A DNA stretch of 64,000 nucleotides, from positions 11,128,358 through 11,192,357 of the forward strand of contig NW_020654422.1 in the NCBI RefSeq assembly GCF_003589595.1, given 5' to 3'. The stretch comes from Hyposmocoma kahamanoa. Lineage: Eukaryota > Arthropoda > Insecta > Lepidoptera > Cosmopterigidae. Made by a program: the position numbers and the translations under genes. Below are positions 22,652-35,290 of the stretch, piece after piece. The notes below the pieces were generated by a model that was given only the letters and a program-made list of their open reading frames with translations, did no database searches and was not told where the DNA came from. Position 1 is the stretch's first letter. Every line of letters begins with the position of its first letter.

Positions 22652-24299
22652 GTAGTCCATCGTCAGGTTCGAATGTCAAAAACCTTTTCCACGCTAGCGT
22701 GCAAAAAGCGCGCAGATTTCTAATGAGAAAGAAAGCCTTTCCGAGCTAGTGAGGTGAAAAGGTTATTACGCTCAGCTTCTGTGTATTTGGATGACAAAAA
22801 TCTGTGGTAGTGATCAGTTTAGCTCTTGATCTTTCGATCTAAGATGTTTAAATTAAATATTCTAATGTAAATGTATTCAAATGTATATTTACAAAGAGCA
22901 ACCCCTAAAGTTTCTTGCTCATTCTTCTCAGGGGAATTTGCCTTACGAATGAGCAGTAGAGTTTAATCAGTATGATGATTTCAAGTATAATTTACTTACC
23001 TATGAAATAAAGATGATTTGAATTTGGAATTTTTAGAGATCATTGACTTCCACCTGCTACGCTCCTGATATAGTTATGAAACACAATCTACGCCTGCACA
23101 GACCCTTTCAATATTTAATTTGTTTAATATTGTCACTTCTATGTTAAAATAGAAATATTAACCAAATCCTAAAGTAAAGATTGACTAACAACCGTACATG
23201 CCATAAAACTTTGTTTTTACTTTGTTTCATTTGAAGTGACGTTTGACCTGAAAAAACGAATTGGAAATACCTTTAAGATTCTACATACTAGCGTAATTTA
23301 GAAGTAAATTGTTATTTTAAGAAAGTTGGTACGGGCATAAACGATGTTTAGCGCTAAGTAAAAAATAAAACTGGCTTCCAAGTAATAGGTAAAAGTCAAA
23401 TGCCGTTTAAATTAAATTACAGTAGGGGAAAACTGTTTATAGAGTTGCAGCGGGCAAGCTTTTAATTCAGTAGTTTGCAATTTGCATATTTATTTGCAAA
23501 CATGGCGTCAAAGCGCCTGCCGCAAAGTCCTTGGCAAAGACGCCGGCGGCATACGAAACGTGAAGTGTTGCACGAAAGGCTCTCGTAGTACGCGGGTGGG
23601 AAGCAGTGATCATCGAGACGTGATTCGAATATCATAATATCTTATCACGGAGGTAATAACACCATGCAGATGTATTGTTATTATGCTTAAGCTGCTATTT
23701 GCTATATGGTAAACATATTGTAATCACATGGCATCGTTCCTTCGGAATATGGGAATGTTGAATGATTTTCTTTAACCACAGACGTGTCAGTTATTTTGGT
23801 GATGAAGAGACAGTTCCATTCATTGTTTAAGCCACAGTTTGATGTTGCTTGCTGGAGATAATAACCTTTTTTTGACGCATGTTTATACATCTACTTATGG
23901 TCAAGATGCCTGAATTCAGCCACGCAACATAGGTATATAAATAATATGTGGTACAGCGACTTTGCCTATGTAAACATGAGTGTTAAGCATTATACTTAAA
24001 TAAGTATTTAGATAAACAGCAACATACAATCTTTTTACACGAAATATATATATTAATTTATAACCTGCAACTTGCATATCGTCGTTGTTTTGTAGAAAGG
24101 GCGAAAGCGCCATGTCGACATTTTTTCCAGGGGAGTATGTTTTAGGCTGACTTGGCTATGTCAGCAAAGAAACGTTCTGTTATTAAATTTAAAGTACCTA
24201 TTACCTTTTACCTACCTAACTATTGCTAGAAAGATTGACTTAATCAAAAAAACAAATTCGGAAACATGTTTTGGATGCCCGAGGAGCTGTAGTTTATGA
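22652..24299. other. No gene recognised
   Basis: Includes a GC-rich patch at 23500-23610 (GCCGGCGGC and neighbours). Frames at 23702-23890 and 23916-24113 lack recognisable motifs. Confidence 0.4.
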
Positions 24300-24307
24300 A
24301 TTTAGAG

Positions 24308-24593
24308 CATTGACTTACAATTATATGGACGTCGGATCCGCGCTAAAAAATGTAAGAACTTATAGGGCGTTAAAATCGTATACAGAGCGTCATTCACGTT
24401 TTAGTCTTCGTTTGTTCGACTGACAGCGAAGCAAGCAAAATTAGACAGTACTGCGATGACATTACAATTTAAATTCAACGTTTTAGCTTTTTCATATTCC
24501 TTTACATATCACTACGTTTAAGTAGGTTGACTTGGGACATTTTTTTCGTGGTTTTTGTATTAGACCCGTCGTCCATTTATTTGTAAGTCAATG
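24308..24593. mobile_element. MITE family M1, copy 2 (longest)
   Basis: 286 bp with CATTGACTTACAA at the left and its exact complement at the right. The perfect 8-bp duplication ATTTAGAG lies at 24300-24307 and 24594-24601. It has an internal segment (from CGAAGCAAGCAAAATTAGAC to CACTACGTTT) missing from copy 1. Confidence 0.87.
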
Positions 24594-24601
24594 ATTTAGA
24601 G

Positions 24602-25120
24602 TGCTAAACAGACGGATTACACATTTTCCAGCGCTTTACCAGATACAAGATCAAGCGGACGTCGAGCTAGCATTGTATAAAAATTAAATTAAAAAAAAAA
24701 ATTTGTAGAACAAAGGTTGTGTGTCCTGTGCGCAGGCCACACCGCGAGCGAATGTAGGTAAGCTAAGTTAGCCTAGCTACGACTTCCATTTTTACGCAGA
24801 AGCATTAATTTATATTGGCTACGGACTGCTGACAATTGATTCTCTTAAATCTTGTTACTTTACTTGCCACGATATTTACGCGGATTTGCTTTAGCCACTT
24901 AGTTCAATTTAAACAAAAAAAAAAAAACTAAAATACCTTCTAAAACGTGTTTAACTTGGTTATATTTTTTTTAATTTGAGGTGGCAACGATATTTATCAT
25001 TATTGGAACAACAAAAGTACCTGATAAATATCGTTGCCGAAATAATTCAGCAAATCAAAACCTGCACTAGTTCCTATGTTCAATAATTGACCGAAATGTG
25101 TGAAATGAACTAATTGTTTA
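24602..25120. other. No gene recognised
   Basis: Contains an imperfect inverted repeat around 24985-25035 (CAACGATATTTATCA and TGATAAATATCGTTG). Otherwise nothing assignable. Confidence 0.4.
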
Positions 25121-25121
25121 T

Positions 25122-25310
25122 TAGAATGGAATAGAAATAATTTATTCCGTATAAGATACAATACACACACATTACATTAGGTACTAAAAAAATATATAAC
25201 AGTTTGCGACTAGAAAAGAAAAGAAGAAAAAAAAAATCAAAAATAAAACAGAAGATAACATAAATAAATAATTAACGTAACGAATAATAATAAACAAAAG
25301 GTCCGTCATC
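25122..25310 (-). repeat. Possible LINE 3' end
   Basis: GGAATAGAAATAATTTATTCC followed by ATACACACACATTACATTAGG resembles 3' tails of minus-strand LINEs. No coding relic supports it. Confidence 0.3.
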
Positions 25311-26184
25311 CACTCACCCTATTGTCGTCTCACTGACGATGCATTAAAGCAAAGACATTGCTGTAGGTACACAAACCTAATAAATAGCTTTTGAAATCGA
25401 TATAATCTGTTCGCGACCGTGTTTAGACAACGTTACGTCGTGGGGTAGGTAAGCGATACTAAAAAGCCTTTATATATACGTTCTGTTGAAGAGCCTTTGT
25501 GCTCATGTTCTCCAAGCTGACAGGTGCATTTTATGGGATTTATTTTGTTTGCAAACTCTTAGACAATGTTACATACGCGCATGAAGGCACGTAAATGTCT
25601 TTTCAAAGAAATTTGAACAAAGTATTTCTACTTGGATAGAAGTAACCGTGCAAGATAGAACGCAGCGCTGACGAGACATTATGCCAGTAAACATATTCCG
25701 TCTCAAGGGCTTTTGTCTTCACGATAACGTGTCGAAGATGCTCCAGCTGAATTTTATAGAATTTGGCTCGCAGCCATGATAACAGCGTCGATGCACACTA
25801 CATGCATTTTATATCTTAAATAACTGTATCTGAGACATATAATGCTAAGAATCTGGGTTCGAAATTATGAAGACATTTATTCTCGTTGATATTTATCCGA
25901 CATCTATTCGATAATTATCCATGCCCATTCAGTGTTTTGCATCTTTAGTTTTATAACAAAAGTTACATGCATACAGAAAACTAAATAAATATAAAAACAA
26001 AGTTTGGTAAAACGATTTGGTTTGCGAATTTCTTTTTGAGATTGATATTTGTCACGTTTGAATAAATCTCTGATACAAACATATGGCACGACATTTGTAG
26101 CGGTAGCATTTTGTTGTCCCAATTAATTTTATAGTTGTCAATTATCAAGGTAATTATTGAGATAATTAACATGGCAATAATCAA
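25311..26184. other. No gene recognised
   Basis: No supported feature. Confidence 0.4.
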
Positions 26185-26415
26185 TAATAATTATCAACTC
26201 GAACCCTGCCACATCACACATTGTGAAACTTTGCTAAATCAAACTTGCTTATTTTGCATGTTTATCATAATATAAAAGCAAATATTTTTTAATTATTTTA
26301 AATAATTATCAATTCAAACTCTGCTAAGAACTCACATTGTGAAACTTTGCTCTTTCAAACTTACTTATATTGTGATATCATAATTGTAAGCAAATATATT
26401 TCTTGTGAAGTTTAA
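26185..26415 (+). repeat. Two-copy tandem duplication, about 115-bp period
   Basis: AATTATCAACTCGAACCCTG at about 26189 and AATTATCAATTCAAACTCTG at about 26304 start the units. Both continue with CACATTGTGAAACTTTGCT and end in AAGCAAATAT. Confidence 0.75.
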
Positions 26416-27359
26416 TTAAAACGCGTCGTAGTATTTTGTAACTTTTTGCCACGTTCAACCAAATGTCATTATTCTTTAACCCCTTGAGAGTGAACGAAAA
26501 TTATCACTGGCTCACATGGTTTATCATTTGTTTTAAGCGGATGAACACGCTTCAGTGCAAATTCGTAGGTGTACCTATATGTAATTTTTTAGCAAGTCAT
26601 TGTTATGGTCTATGATTAAAAAGGTTACCAAGTTATGTTTCCTAAAGATTTTTTCAATATTACTAACCCATGGATTCTTGTTCCATCCGAAAGGATTTCC
26701 GTCTATATTTTAACATGAAAGTAAATCCTTTCGTGAGATAGTTTGTAGGTGTTTTCGCTCAGCTTATGAAAAATGAATGAATGAACTATTCTATATTGGA
26801 CGTAAAAAATTACATTTAAGAAATTTGGAAAGGGAGTGCAATTAAAGAATATCTTCTAATTGAAGTGTTTCAAATAAATACAGTACACATTGAATAGTAA
26901 TAATTCATACATGTAGATGTTAACATACTTATAATAATAATAATATTTGGCTAAATGATTTTTAGGGAAAAAGTTGAAAACTAAATACAGGACAATTTGT
27001 GTAATAAAGAAATAAATGTAAGGATTGGCGAGAAAATAACGAAACTCCTCAGTTTCGTAACGATGTTCGTTATCACGTCGCGTCGTTTCAAGCAATCAAG
27101 AGAAGGAAATCGTCGAATAGGTTCAGGGAAGTAATACCATAGTAGGATAGACACAGTAAAAAAGTTGGAGTAAAAATCGGATGTATAAGATGAGTATGTT
27201 TAGTATGAGTGTGTGAGATAATCGAAAAGGACGGCAGAGTGTAACAAAGTAAAAAATAAAACGTTCTTTAAAGTGGCATTGGCAAATACATTTTTAATGA
27301 TTATTCTCAATCGTATACATAGTGATGAATCGTATACTAATATATACAGAGGTGGTGAA
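26416..27359. other. rdgA 5' flank
   Basis: AT-rich sequence with no gene. AATATATACAGAGG near 27338 could be a TATA-like element for rdgA, but nothing proves it. Confidence 0.35.
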
Positions 27360-27453
27360 CGTGTGCCGCGGTGCAGGCGCGGGCGCGGCGCGGCGCGGCG
27401 GGGGGGCGAGGCCCGCGCGATGAGCGGCGCGCGCGCACCCCGCCCCGCCCGCC
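27360..27453 (+). promoter_or_regulatory. CpG-rich 5' UTR or promoter of rdgA
   Basis: A sharply GC- and CpG-rich block (GCGGGCGCGGCGCGGCGC and similar) stands out from AT-rich surroundings and runs up to CCCGCCATGC, a fair start context. It is likely 5' UTR and core promoter. The transcription start cannot be placed. Confidence 0.5.
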
Positions 27454-27543
27454 ATGCAGCGCCTGCGCACCACCTTCAAGCGATCCCGGACGCCTACGCC
27501 TCAAGATATGAAATCGCAGAGCAGCCTCGAAGTGCCCAAGCAG
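27454..27543 (+). CDS. rdgA: rdgA exon 1 (diacylglycerol kinase, N-terminus)
   Basis: ATG at 27454 encodes 30 residues beginning MQRLRTTFKRSRTPTPQDMK and ending in LEVPKQ. A CAG|GTTAAC donor lies at 27543/27544 (phase 0). The start matches what I remember of the eye-specific diacylglycerol kinase RdgA in Drosophila, which phosphorylates diacylglycerol to phosphatidic acid and ends phospholipase C signalling in photoreceptors. The basic N-terminus may bind membrane. The frame chosen differs from the longer GC-rich overlapping frames, which have no similarity to anything and do not join exon 2. The name rests on recalled similarity, not a search. Confidence 0.85.
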
Positions 27544-28263
27544 GTTAACATTCACTGAATACCTACTCAAATCGTCACCATCATAGGTCTAAAGCTTTAT
27601 CGGAGATAAAGTTAATTGCGGGCTTAAAGATGAAAAGTACCAGGGAATATAAAGAAAAGTACTTACATTCCTATTCGCAGTTAAGTAATAAATATAGGAA
27701 ACAACAATTAAAAATGAATATTAAGCTGTCAATTTAAAAAAACAATTCGTGTAAATTTACACGAACGAACGGTCCTTCGTAGTAAAGATAAACAACGTCG
27801 TCCCAACATTACGAAATCAGTTTTCAAATGATTGGATTAAAAAACGGTCATAAATAAAAGTATATATTATATTTATATAAAAATTTAAAAGAGGTGAGGT
27901 CATTCTGATTTGTAGGTATGTGTATCTGCAGCTAATGATGTTATGACAGCTACAGCAAAACTATATTGAGTTACGTGAAAGTACGCCGTGGAATAAGGGA
28001 AACACGAGTAAGTAAAATGCCAAAAAAGTTCTTGACGTTCTCTCGCACGCGTGAAATGTAATTTTGTACCTTTCTTTAAGCGAAGCATTTTAAATTTACC
28101 ATCTAGATATATCCTCATGTATCCGTATGTAAATTTGGACGATTTTGGTGATCGAAATCGTACTCATGGGGAAAAGTACATCCTTTACGAATTTAAATCG
28201 TATATAAATGTAAATGTTTGGTAGGTAAATATAATTTTATACAATTGCTGGGTGGTTTTGTAG

Positions 28264-28407
28264 GTTCGATCGGCGTCGTTCGATGAGATTCAGCTGGAAG
28301 CGGCACGCGGCGCGGGCGCGAATGTTTTACTGGCAGTCCCGCAGCATGGCGCCCGCAGCCGTTCCTTTGACTCCGCCGGCTCGGATGACTCGGGCACTTA
28401 CCTCGAA
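28264..28407 (+). CDS. rdgA: rdgA exon 2
   Basis: 48 codons between a TTTTGTAG acceptor and an excellent donor, GAA|GTAAGT, both phase 0. It reads VRSASFDEIQLEAARG, then LLAVPQHGARSRSFDSAGSD and DDSGTYLE. It continues exon 1 (LEVPKQ/VRSASFDE) and leads into exon 3 (TYLE/VPR). RSASFD and RSRSFD are basophilic-kinase or 14-3-3 type sites by pattern. Intron 1 is 720 bp. Confidence 0.88.
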
Positions 28408-28490
28408 GTAAGTTACGGACTAAACTTCAATAAAAATATTTAGTTATTATATTACTTTTCATATTTTAACATCTTATTTATACTGACCAG

Positions 28491-29221
28491 GTACCTCGCC
28501 TATGGTCTCGTCGTCGTTCCGGCAAAGGTACTCCACCACCATGCGTTCACTGTCGCCATATGGAGACGTGGTTGTCGCATCGTAGCGAGGAGCGAACCAC
28601 GCCCGAACGACTACCCGTATCCGCTTCCTCGTCCGCCGACGACGACGATGATGATGACGAGAGCGAGGTTGAATCTCCAAGAGTTTTGCTCGCGCCTCCA
28701 CCACCACCTCGAACTTATTTGCCGCCGAAACCACCAACTCAGTCACCACCACCCTCACCCGGTGCGCCTTCTTTTGAACTCCAACCACCAAACGATGAAC
28801 CGCCTGTACTGCCACAACGCAGACGATCCATATCACGCCAAGAAGCGTTCTTTGTTGAACCTACTGGAAGTTCACTGGAAAATGTTAGAGCATCTGAAGA
28901 TTGTGCAACTCAGACCCAAAGAGATCCGCTCGTACACGACATTTACTTAGCTGTACCAGAGTTAAAGCGCGACCGTGCCGCGTCAGTTGATTCCTGCTTT
29001 TCAAAAGTTTCGGGTGCTAGAGCAGAAGAGCTAAGTGGTAGTGGTGATTACTTAACAGTTCCGGGCACTGGGTTGCGATCCCGGTCAGTCGACATCGTTC
29101 TGCCGACAGCCGAGCAGTCACGGTACAAAGCATTAGCTTTAACTTCCGCACAAGCTCCGCCCCCACTCCAAAATGATAAAGTGCCTCAAGAACCTGCGGT
29201 CCAGCCAGCTGTAGATAACAG
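28491..29221 (+). CDS. rdgA: rdgA exon 3 (disordered N-terminal region)
   Basis: 731 nt from a CTGACCAG acceptor to the donor AACAG|GTTAGT, ending in phase 2; it encodes residues about 79-322. In order: TPPPCVHCRHME with a CxxC (96-99), an Asp run (128-134), a proline-rich stretch with PPPPPRTYLPPKPP (about 146-172), RRRSISRQ, YLAVP...RAASVD (230-245) and YLTVP...RSRSVDIVLPTAEQ (265-285). The last block is the part I recognise best from insect RdgA. Composition is that of a disordered regulatory region. The C1 domains, kinase domain and ankyrin repeats of RdgA should follow in later exons. Intron 2 is only 83 bp, whereas the next intron is at least 5.7 kb. Confidence 0.88.
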
Positions 29222-29640
29222 GTTAGTTTTATTTATTAATGTACGAGTACTAGCAAAATAAATAACTTAGTCTTTTTATGTTTCTTTTACTGTTTTCTAT
29301 TTCTTTTACTTTTCTTGTTTAAAAAGTCGTAATGTATCACACTTAAAGCGAGTTAGTTATGGGTTTTTGGAACATAATAATCGTTAATATCTTTACTGTT
29401 GCCCGAAATTCGCTATTGTGTAAGGTAACAGCATCGAAAGTAATGCGGTGAAATTTGTTATACCTCTTTTTGTTGTTTATTAATATTTAAAAGCACACTT
29501 TCATTAGGCGGAGGAGTTCTATCTATGTTTTTCTAAATTAATTTAACCGTTACGCCTAAAGTGCTGCTACTAACTTTATTATAGTGTTATATGCTACACT
29601 ATCACACCAATTACCTGGTAACTAGGGATTTCAATGTGCT
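29222..29640 (+). other. Start of long rdgA intron
   Basis: Follows the exon 3 donor. AT-rich, no exon recognised. Confidence 0.5.
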
Positions 29641-29647
29641 ATGAGTG

Positions 29648-29782
29648 CTAGAGAACATCAGACCCACAAATTACTCACAGATTTCACAAATTTCTCAAAT
29701 GGGTCCTATCGGGAATCGAACCCGGGATCTTCTCATCCAGTACCCACAGTATAAACTGTTAGGTCATCAAGCTCGTCGTTCG
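29648..29782 (-). mobile_element. tRNA-derived SINE S2
   Basis: On the minus strand GACGAGCTTGATGACCTAAC (A-box region) is followed by GGGTTCGATTCCC (B box) and a body with ACAAATTTCTCAAATGGGTC on the + strand. The spacing suits an RNA polymerase III promoter. The tRNA-like part does not close into a full cloverleaf. Confidence 0.7.
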
Positions 29783-30119
29783 ATTTAAAGATTTTAAATT
29801 ACTCGCAGCAAGCAAAGCAGCAGCCCCAAAGCGATTCTCCGTTCGGTGGACGAAATGGCCATTTTACAAGTTTTTATTTTTTATACCCAACTCTTCATGA
29901 AAGCCTTTCACGGTTAAATTGCGGAATTGTGGGGAAATTTTTAAATTGGTAATAAAAGTGTTGGAAAGTAAATGCTAAAAGGTTGTACCTTAATTACGAA
30001 AGTTATTATCGAAGTCTCTTGTCGTTTATTGTTCATCTGAGCCGGTTTATGAGCTGTGTATCTTCTTGTGAAAAAACAAAAAACGGGAATACATTCATAT
30101 AGCACCTTAATTAGATAAC

Positions 30120-31000
30120 AACTGAATACCCCCTGCGCCCTTTTTACATAAATTTTGATTATAGTGACCCTCCATACCGAACTTTAGGGTATACGAGAAG
30201 GGCACTATAACATGTGCAAGCACAGCGACCTTACAAGTTAAGGTCTTGACCCCGAATCAGTCAGTGTACAGTGTTGTCACAGACCGTTGTCACTGACTTC
30301 ATCTGGTTCTCAAGAGGCTAGTACCTCGGGTGAGCTGCTTCGGGTATGTACCTGATGTACAGTATCCTCCCTATTTTCCAGATAGGTACCGGAGCTGTAG
30401 ACACACTCACTTCCTGTTGTGCATTACACAACTAACGGTTGCCACCACTAACACACACACCAAATATCCTCTTTAGTGGCGGAGTTGTAGGCACGCTCAC
30501 TTCCGGACGCCGAAGAGTCTCTCCAGTTCGTAGTAACCTACGCGAATAGTAGGACCGGAGAATGTCTAGCTCATCTTCTACGGGCTAGCACTAGAGATGT
30601 CGGTCATCAATGTCCGGACATAGCTTCCAACCTAAAGGGCAACTCTCGTGCTTCGCGCGTTTCCTCGCCTGAGGTCCTCGCCTAGACTGCTACTAAGACT
30701 AGCTGACGCACGAGGCAGACGCCCCCGGCCACACACCACCGGAGCAAACGAACATACCTAGATTACGGGTCTGCCGGAGACGCCCGTGAGGGCGTATCAC
30801 TTGCAGAAGGCTTGGCCTGGACGCCCGCCGAGCCCTGGTCTTACCGCGGAGCCCCTAATCTCCCCGGAACTCCCTATGTCTCAGGTCAGTATATAGGGAC
30901 AATTGAACAATTGTAATCTAGGCGGTGATAGGCAAGAGACCACTATAATGTTCTTGATTACAACGGCGCGGCGGCTCAAGCAAGCGGTCTTTAACCGATC
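30120..31000. other. GC-rich non-coding block, possibly solo LTR or DNA element
   Basis: About 0.9 kb far richer in G and C than its surroundings, with no long frame on either strand. ATTATAGTG near 30162 and CACTATAAT near 30942 are inverted at its edges. GGAGCTGTAGACACACTCAC and GGAGTTGTAGGCACGCTCAC are internal repeats about 100 bp apart. Composition and edges suggest an insertion into rdgA intron DNA. No target duplication was found. Confidence 0.4.
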
Positions 31001-33890
31001 CTTTCTTTGGTTTCACATCTCACACGCTAATTGATTATCAGCAAACTAATGAACTGGAAGATTTGAACTTACTTGGGTAGAATTTAATTTACGTATTTTT
31101 ACGTGATGCACTTTTATTACCTATAATCTCATCTACTAATCTAACCTGTCGTGATACATACTATATAATTAAAGGAGTAGGGTCCGGAGCAACTCACTGG
31201 TAAATTGGCGCACACTAAAAAGTACAAGTCCTAGAAACATGAAAACATTAGGATATGTTATACTTTTGTTTAGTGTAGGCGTAATAAGAACGGATTTTTC
31301 GAAATCAATCCCTGAGGATGAAAAAGGATAATCATAAACCATATCACAAAGGCAACTTTTTAGTTCTGAATCAAAATTCTATTGTCTATGGTAATTGCCA
31401 CTAAACTGAAATTTTATTATAGTTCTGTACAGAGTACTATTGAGTATCATAGTTTTACAAAACAGAACTATAATGAGTTTGAAAAAAGGAACGTCGTATT
31501 TTCGCTAATTAAAATATCAAATATGACGCTACTCAAACAGTCTACTGCCTCCTGACTGGTTAAATTGGCCTAACAGTCTTGCAACCGGGCCATAAACGTT
31601 CACAAAAAAAAGTTTGATTATAACCATTGATCTACCAGTTAAAACTATATTGCTGTGTGGTTTTCTGTTATGTAGCGTTTGTTTGGCTTTCGTTTTAATT
31701 TGTTATCATGGATTGTTTGTTAACAAAATATACATTAAATGTTGGTTGTGTTTCATAACTTTATTTACTCTTCTTAAAAAAAGTTATGTATGCAATCACT
31801 ACATAATTAGGGCTTAAAATCTCGTACCTATAAACCGTAAACACGGTACTCGACTTTAAGAAGCCTCATTATGCAACGATTGCGTAAAATGCTATTATTT
31901 TCATATACATGTATGAAAATAATAATACAAGCATGAGTCATTATTGGTTTTGTACGCGATGTACAATTATTTTAACACTTGTAATACTATGCCAAAAAAA
32001 AAAAAATTGTTCTAAATGCTGCGTGATTTTTCCCAAAACAGCGCGAACGCTACAGAAGGGCACGTTTGAAATATTCGTAATTTTAAGGTTTTAATTAGCA
32101 TGCAATCCTGTTTTACCGCCAACCACGAGCCGCCAATAATTTGTTTGTATAGGTACGGAAAATGAAAAAGTATTAATTTTATTGATACAAGGAATTATGT
32201 ACTGAAATAAAGAGGAAATTTCAAGGGAGAAGTAAACAAATTGTTCAAATTATGGCTGGCCGTGAAGTTGTAGAGTCAATTTAAGAACTTTCCCCAGGGA
32301 GCGACAAGTCCTCGGTTTTGAAAGTGCCATCAACTAAGACAAACACTATTTATCTAATGGATTAACTTAATGGTAGGTGTTCAACGCTCAGTTTACATTT
32401 GCTTTATTAAAACCAGTTTTAGTACTAGTTTGAATTAACAATTTTAGCTTATACTAGTACTATTTTGATAGTAAAACAATTAATAGAAATGAAACGCTGC
32501 ACACGTTCCTAATTATTTTTTTACAAGGCTTTAATTTACGAGGATACATATAAATTTACGTATACATAAGCCAATCTATGTCATCATTATTCACCTGTTG
32601 ATATACCAGATAATCACTTACAATCTAAGAATGGTCACAATAGTACAATTATTTTATAAAATGTTTGCGTTTCAACCATTAAAACCGCTCTTTGTGAATA
32701 AATAACTCGTTTTGTAATTAAAAAAACTCTGCAAGAGTTTTATTGTTTTGTTTGCTACGCTTTTTTTAAGGTTTTTTTTGTCGTGTAGTTTATCTAACAC
32801 ACTGTAGGTTTTTCTAAAGTGTATTAGGTGGTATACGTAAATATGTAGTAGCTACTAAATATTTTAAAGTTTACTCACAAACATTATATTATTACAAAAA
32901 CCACAACTTCTATGAATTAAACAAAAGGTGTTCCAAACGAGAGGTTTTAATTGAAATAAAATCAATGAGTAATTATAGTGGTGCTAAGTCGTTACTTTAG
33001 CTTTCTATTTATCAAGTTTGTCATTCAAATATTAAAAGATTTTCCCAATTTTTTAAAATGGCATCGATGTCCTACCTGTTTTATACAGCTAAAAAACCTT
33101 ACCGAACTATTTTTGTTTTTTTTTCCTATTTAACTATTATTACATCAAAGACACACCAAATTAAACGCTCTTTATATTATACCGGACAATTCAGGACTAA
33201 GAATCAGAACGTAATTAATTAAATTTTGACGATGCTTTTCTTCTTCGTCAAGAACCTTTTTACATTATTTTTTTATTTTGGACGTAACTGCACGGAACAC
33301 AGATATTGCGTCTATATTGATGTGCGTGTGATTCATGTGCGTAGCTTCGATACCCTTTTACGGCCAGGTCTCCTTCATAAATATTACCAACATGTATACG
33401 TATCACTGAAAGATAGTAAATGCGCCTATATTTTCATTTAACAAAATCTTAAGATTCAAAGATTGTTTTAAGATTACTTAAATTACACGCGAACATAGGC
33501 GTAATAAAGGAATTCCTAATTAATTTAAATATAATTATGATTTCATTTAGTTTCGCTAAATATAAATATTCGTTTTTGTTTTATTATTTTATGCATAAAT
33601 AAGTTCTTATTGCAAATCTAAAATAGGCAGGAGTGTTCAAAAAATATTCGATTATATTATTATTGGAGTATAATTTCTAATTTTTGGAAATTTAATTAAA
33701 TAAATTATATAGTTTTCATATAGTTTTGGCAAGACTACTTAATTAAACTAATTTGTGAGCGTTCACGAAGTTTACACAAATATACAGTAATAATTAACTG
33801 TACTATTTTATATGTATACTTAATTTTATACGAGAAAGTACACTTTGTAAGTTATCATGAACGAAACTTTCTTACCTCGATGGTTTTTTT
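31001..33890. other. No gene recognised
   Basis: AT-rich intron-like DNA. One perfect 13-bp inverted repeat, ATTATAGTTCTGT, lies at 31416-31428 and 31462-31474. Frames at 31614-31817 and 33226-33441 are hydrophobic or low-complexity and unsupported. Confidence 0.4.
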
Positions 33891-33897
33891 TAAGATA

Positions 33898-34430
33898 CCA
33901 AGTAACGGGACGAACAAGTCGTACGCCTGTTGGTAAGCGACACGCCGGTCCATAGTAGTTGCAGTTCCACTCAAAGCTTTAAATTACAAAAATCTGAGAT
34001 TTAAGTTGATCCATGCATAATTTCACCAGCACTTACCCTTCAACGCCAGAACACATTAATGCTCATATTACTGCTTGGCAGCAGAAATAGGTAAGATGGC
34101 AGTTGCCCCTGGACGAACTCTTTCTTTTACTGCTACTAAATGGTCCAATACCGTTGTTCGTAGCACAGGCGTTTTTAACGTAACCCCAAGAGGTGTACTA
34201 GTACATTAGTCCATAAAGCATATATTTAAAGCAGACGATCCATACTAAAATCATTACACATGAAAGGTATGACACTTCTGCTACGCTCCAGCCTCAATAT
34301 TTTTGACGCCATGAACGAGCTTTACGAGTCGGCAGACAAATAACATTATAATTTATTGGCTACGTTATTCCACCTTTACATCTCTCAGTTTGTTAGGTTG
34401 CGTAAAATGTACGTTGGCCGGTAGGAAATG
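33898..34430 (+). repeat. Dispersed repeat DR1, long copy
   Basis: Starts GGGACGAACAAGTCGTACGC and runs through ATTTCACCAGCACTTACCC, TGCTTGGCAGCAGAAATAGG, AAATGGTCCAATACC, TGTACTAGTACATTA and AGTTTGTTAGGTTGCGTAAA. The part from 34072 on is repeated inverted at 37065-37455. Confidence 0.75.
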
Positions 34431-34988
34431 TAAATTGTTTTGTATGTGTTTATAGGTCGACAAAATTTAATTTTGGGCCTGTGAAATGAGTTAATCATTT
34501 AAAGGGTGTCCGTAGTTTGGTTTGAATTTCGTTACGTCACTAGGGTTTCATTCAGAAGTAATAATAATACAGTAGTAGTGCCGACCCTTAACAATCAAAT
34601 TAATTAGTTAATTAAAATGTACATCTTATTCATGAAACGAGAACGAAATAAAAATGTAATACACTTACCTAATGATAAGATTCTGCGCGCAGGCGACTTA
34701 CCTGTGTTAACGTAGCAGTGCGAAGACATGCTTGCATAGAAATTATTAAGAGGATAGTACACAAAATTAGGCTTGGGTGAGCAACTTGCAATTGATATAC
34801 ATATTAAAGTAGTAAGGCAAATGTGAGTGGCGGGCAAAACTCGTCAATGATTCAACGGGCACTCTAAGCAACTGATTACCGGTTCACGCTCGCATCCCGC
34901 TGGGTTCCTACTACGATCAATATTACCCACGTATGTACCCACACGACAAAATCGCATTTTTTTTTTCAAATTCTAAACCACTGGATAG

Positions 34989-35044
34989 TACGTGGATCTG
35001 TATATCTTCAAGATCAAGCGATGACTGCAACCTATCGCAAAAAG
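34989..35044 (+). CDS. Candidate rdgA exon 4 (56 nt)
   Basis: A poly-T tract and GGATAG acceptor precede, and AAAG|GTAGGT follows. In the one open frame it reads TWICISSRSSDDCNLSQK. That frame is exactly the one required by the phase-2 end of exon 3, whose AG plus T makes Ser, and it exits in phase 1. Phase agreement, good sites and a Ser-rich non-random peptide support it. I do not recall this peptide in RdgA, so the exon is inferred and could be alternative. Confidence 0.45.
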
Positions 35045-35097
35045 GTAGGTTACTTACAAAGCTTATTTCAATATATTATTTTCATTTTTTATATGAT

Positions 35098-35290
35098 ATC
35101 GACGGGAAGAACAAGTCGCACGCCTGTTCATAGCAGTTGCAGTGCCATCCAGAGCAAATCGCAAAGATCTGAGGGGACAGTTCCCCTCAGATCTTTGCGA
35201 TTTGCTCTGTGAGACATATGTAAGTTGACATGTCCCGTGTGGCTGTAATTTCACCAGCACCCTTACCCTTCAAAACTGGAATGCAGTAAT
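35098..35290 (+). repeat. Dispersed repeat DR1 with internal palindrome
   Basis: GACGGGAAGAACAAGTCGCA, CAGTTGCAGTGCCATCC and TAATTTCACCAGCACCC match the other copies. In the middle the AAATCGCAAAGATCTGAG segment is immediately repeated in reverse complement. Confidence 0.75.
35151..35208. repeat. Perfect 27-bp hairpin, 4-nt loop
   Basis: Arms 35151-35177 and 35182-35208 are exact complements with loop CAGT. No mismatches, so it is young relative to the repeat that contains it. Confidence 0.95.
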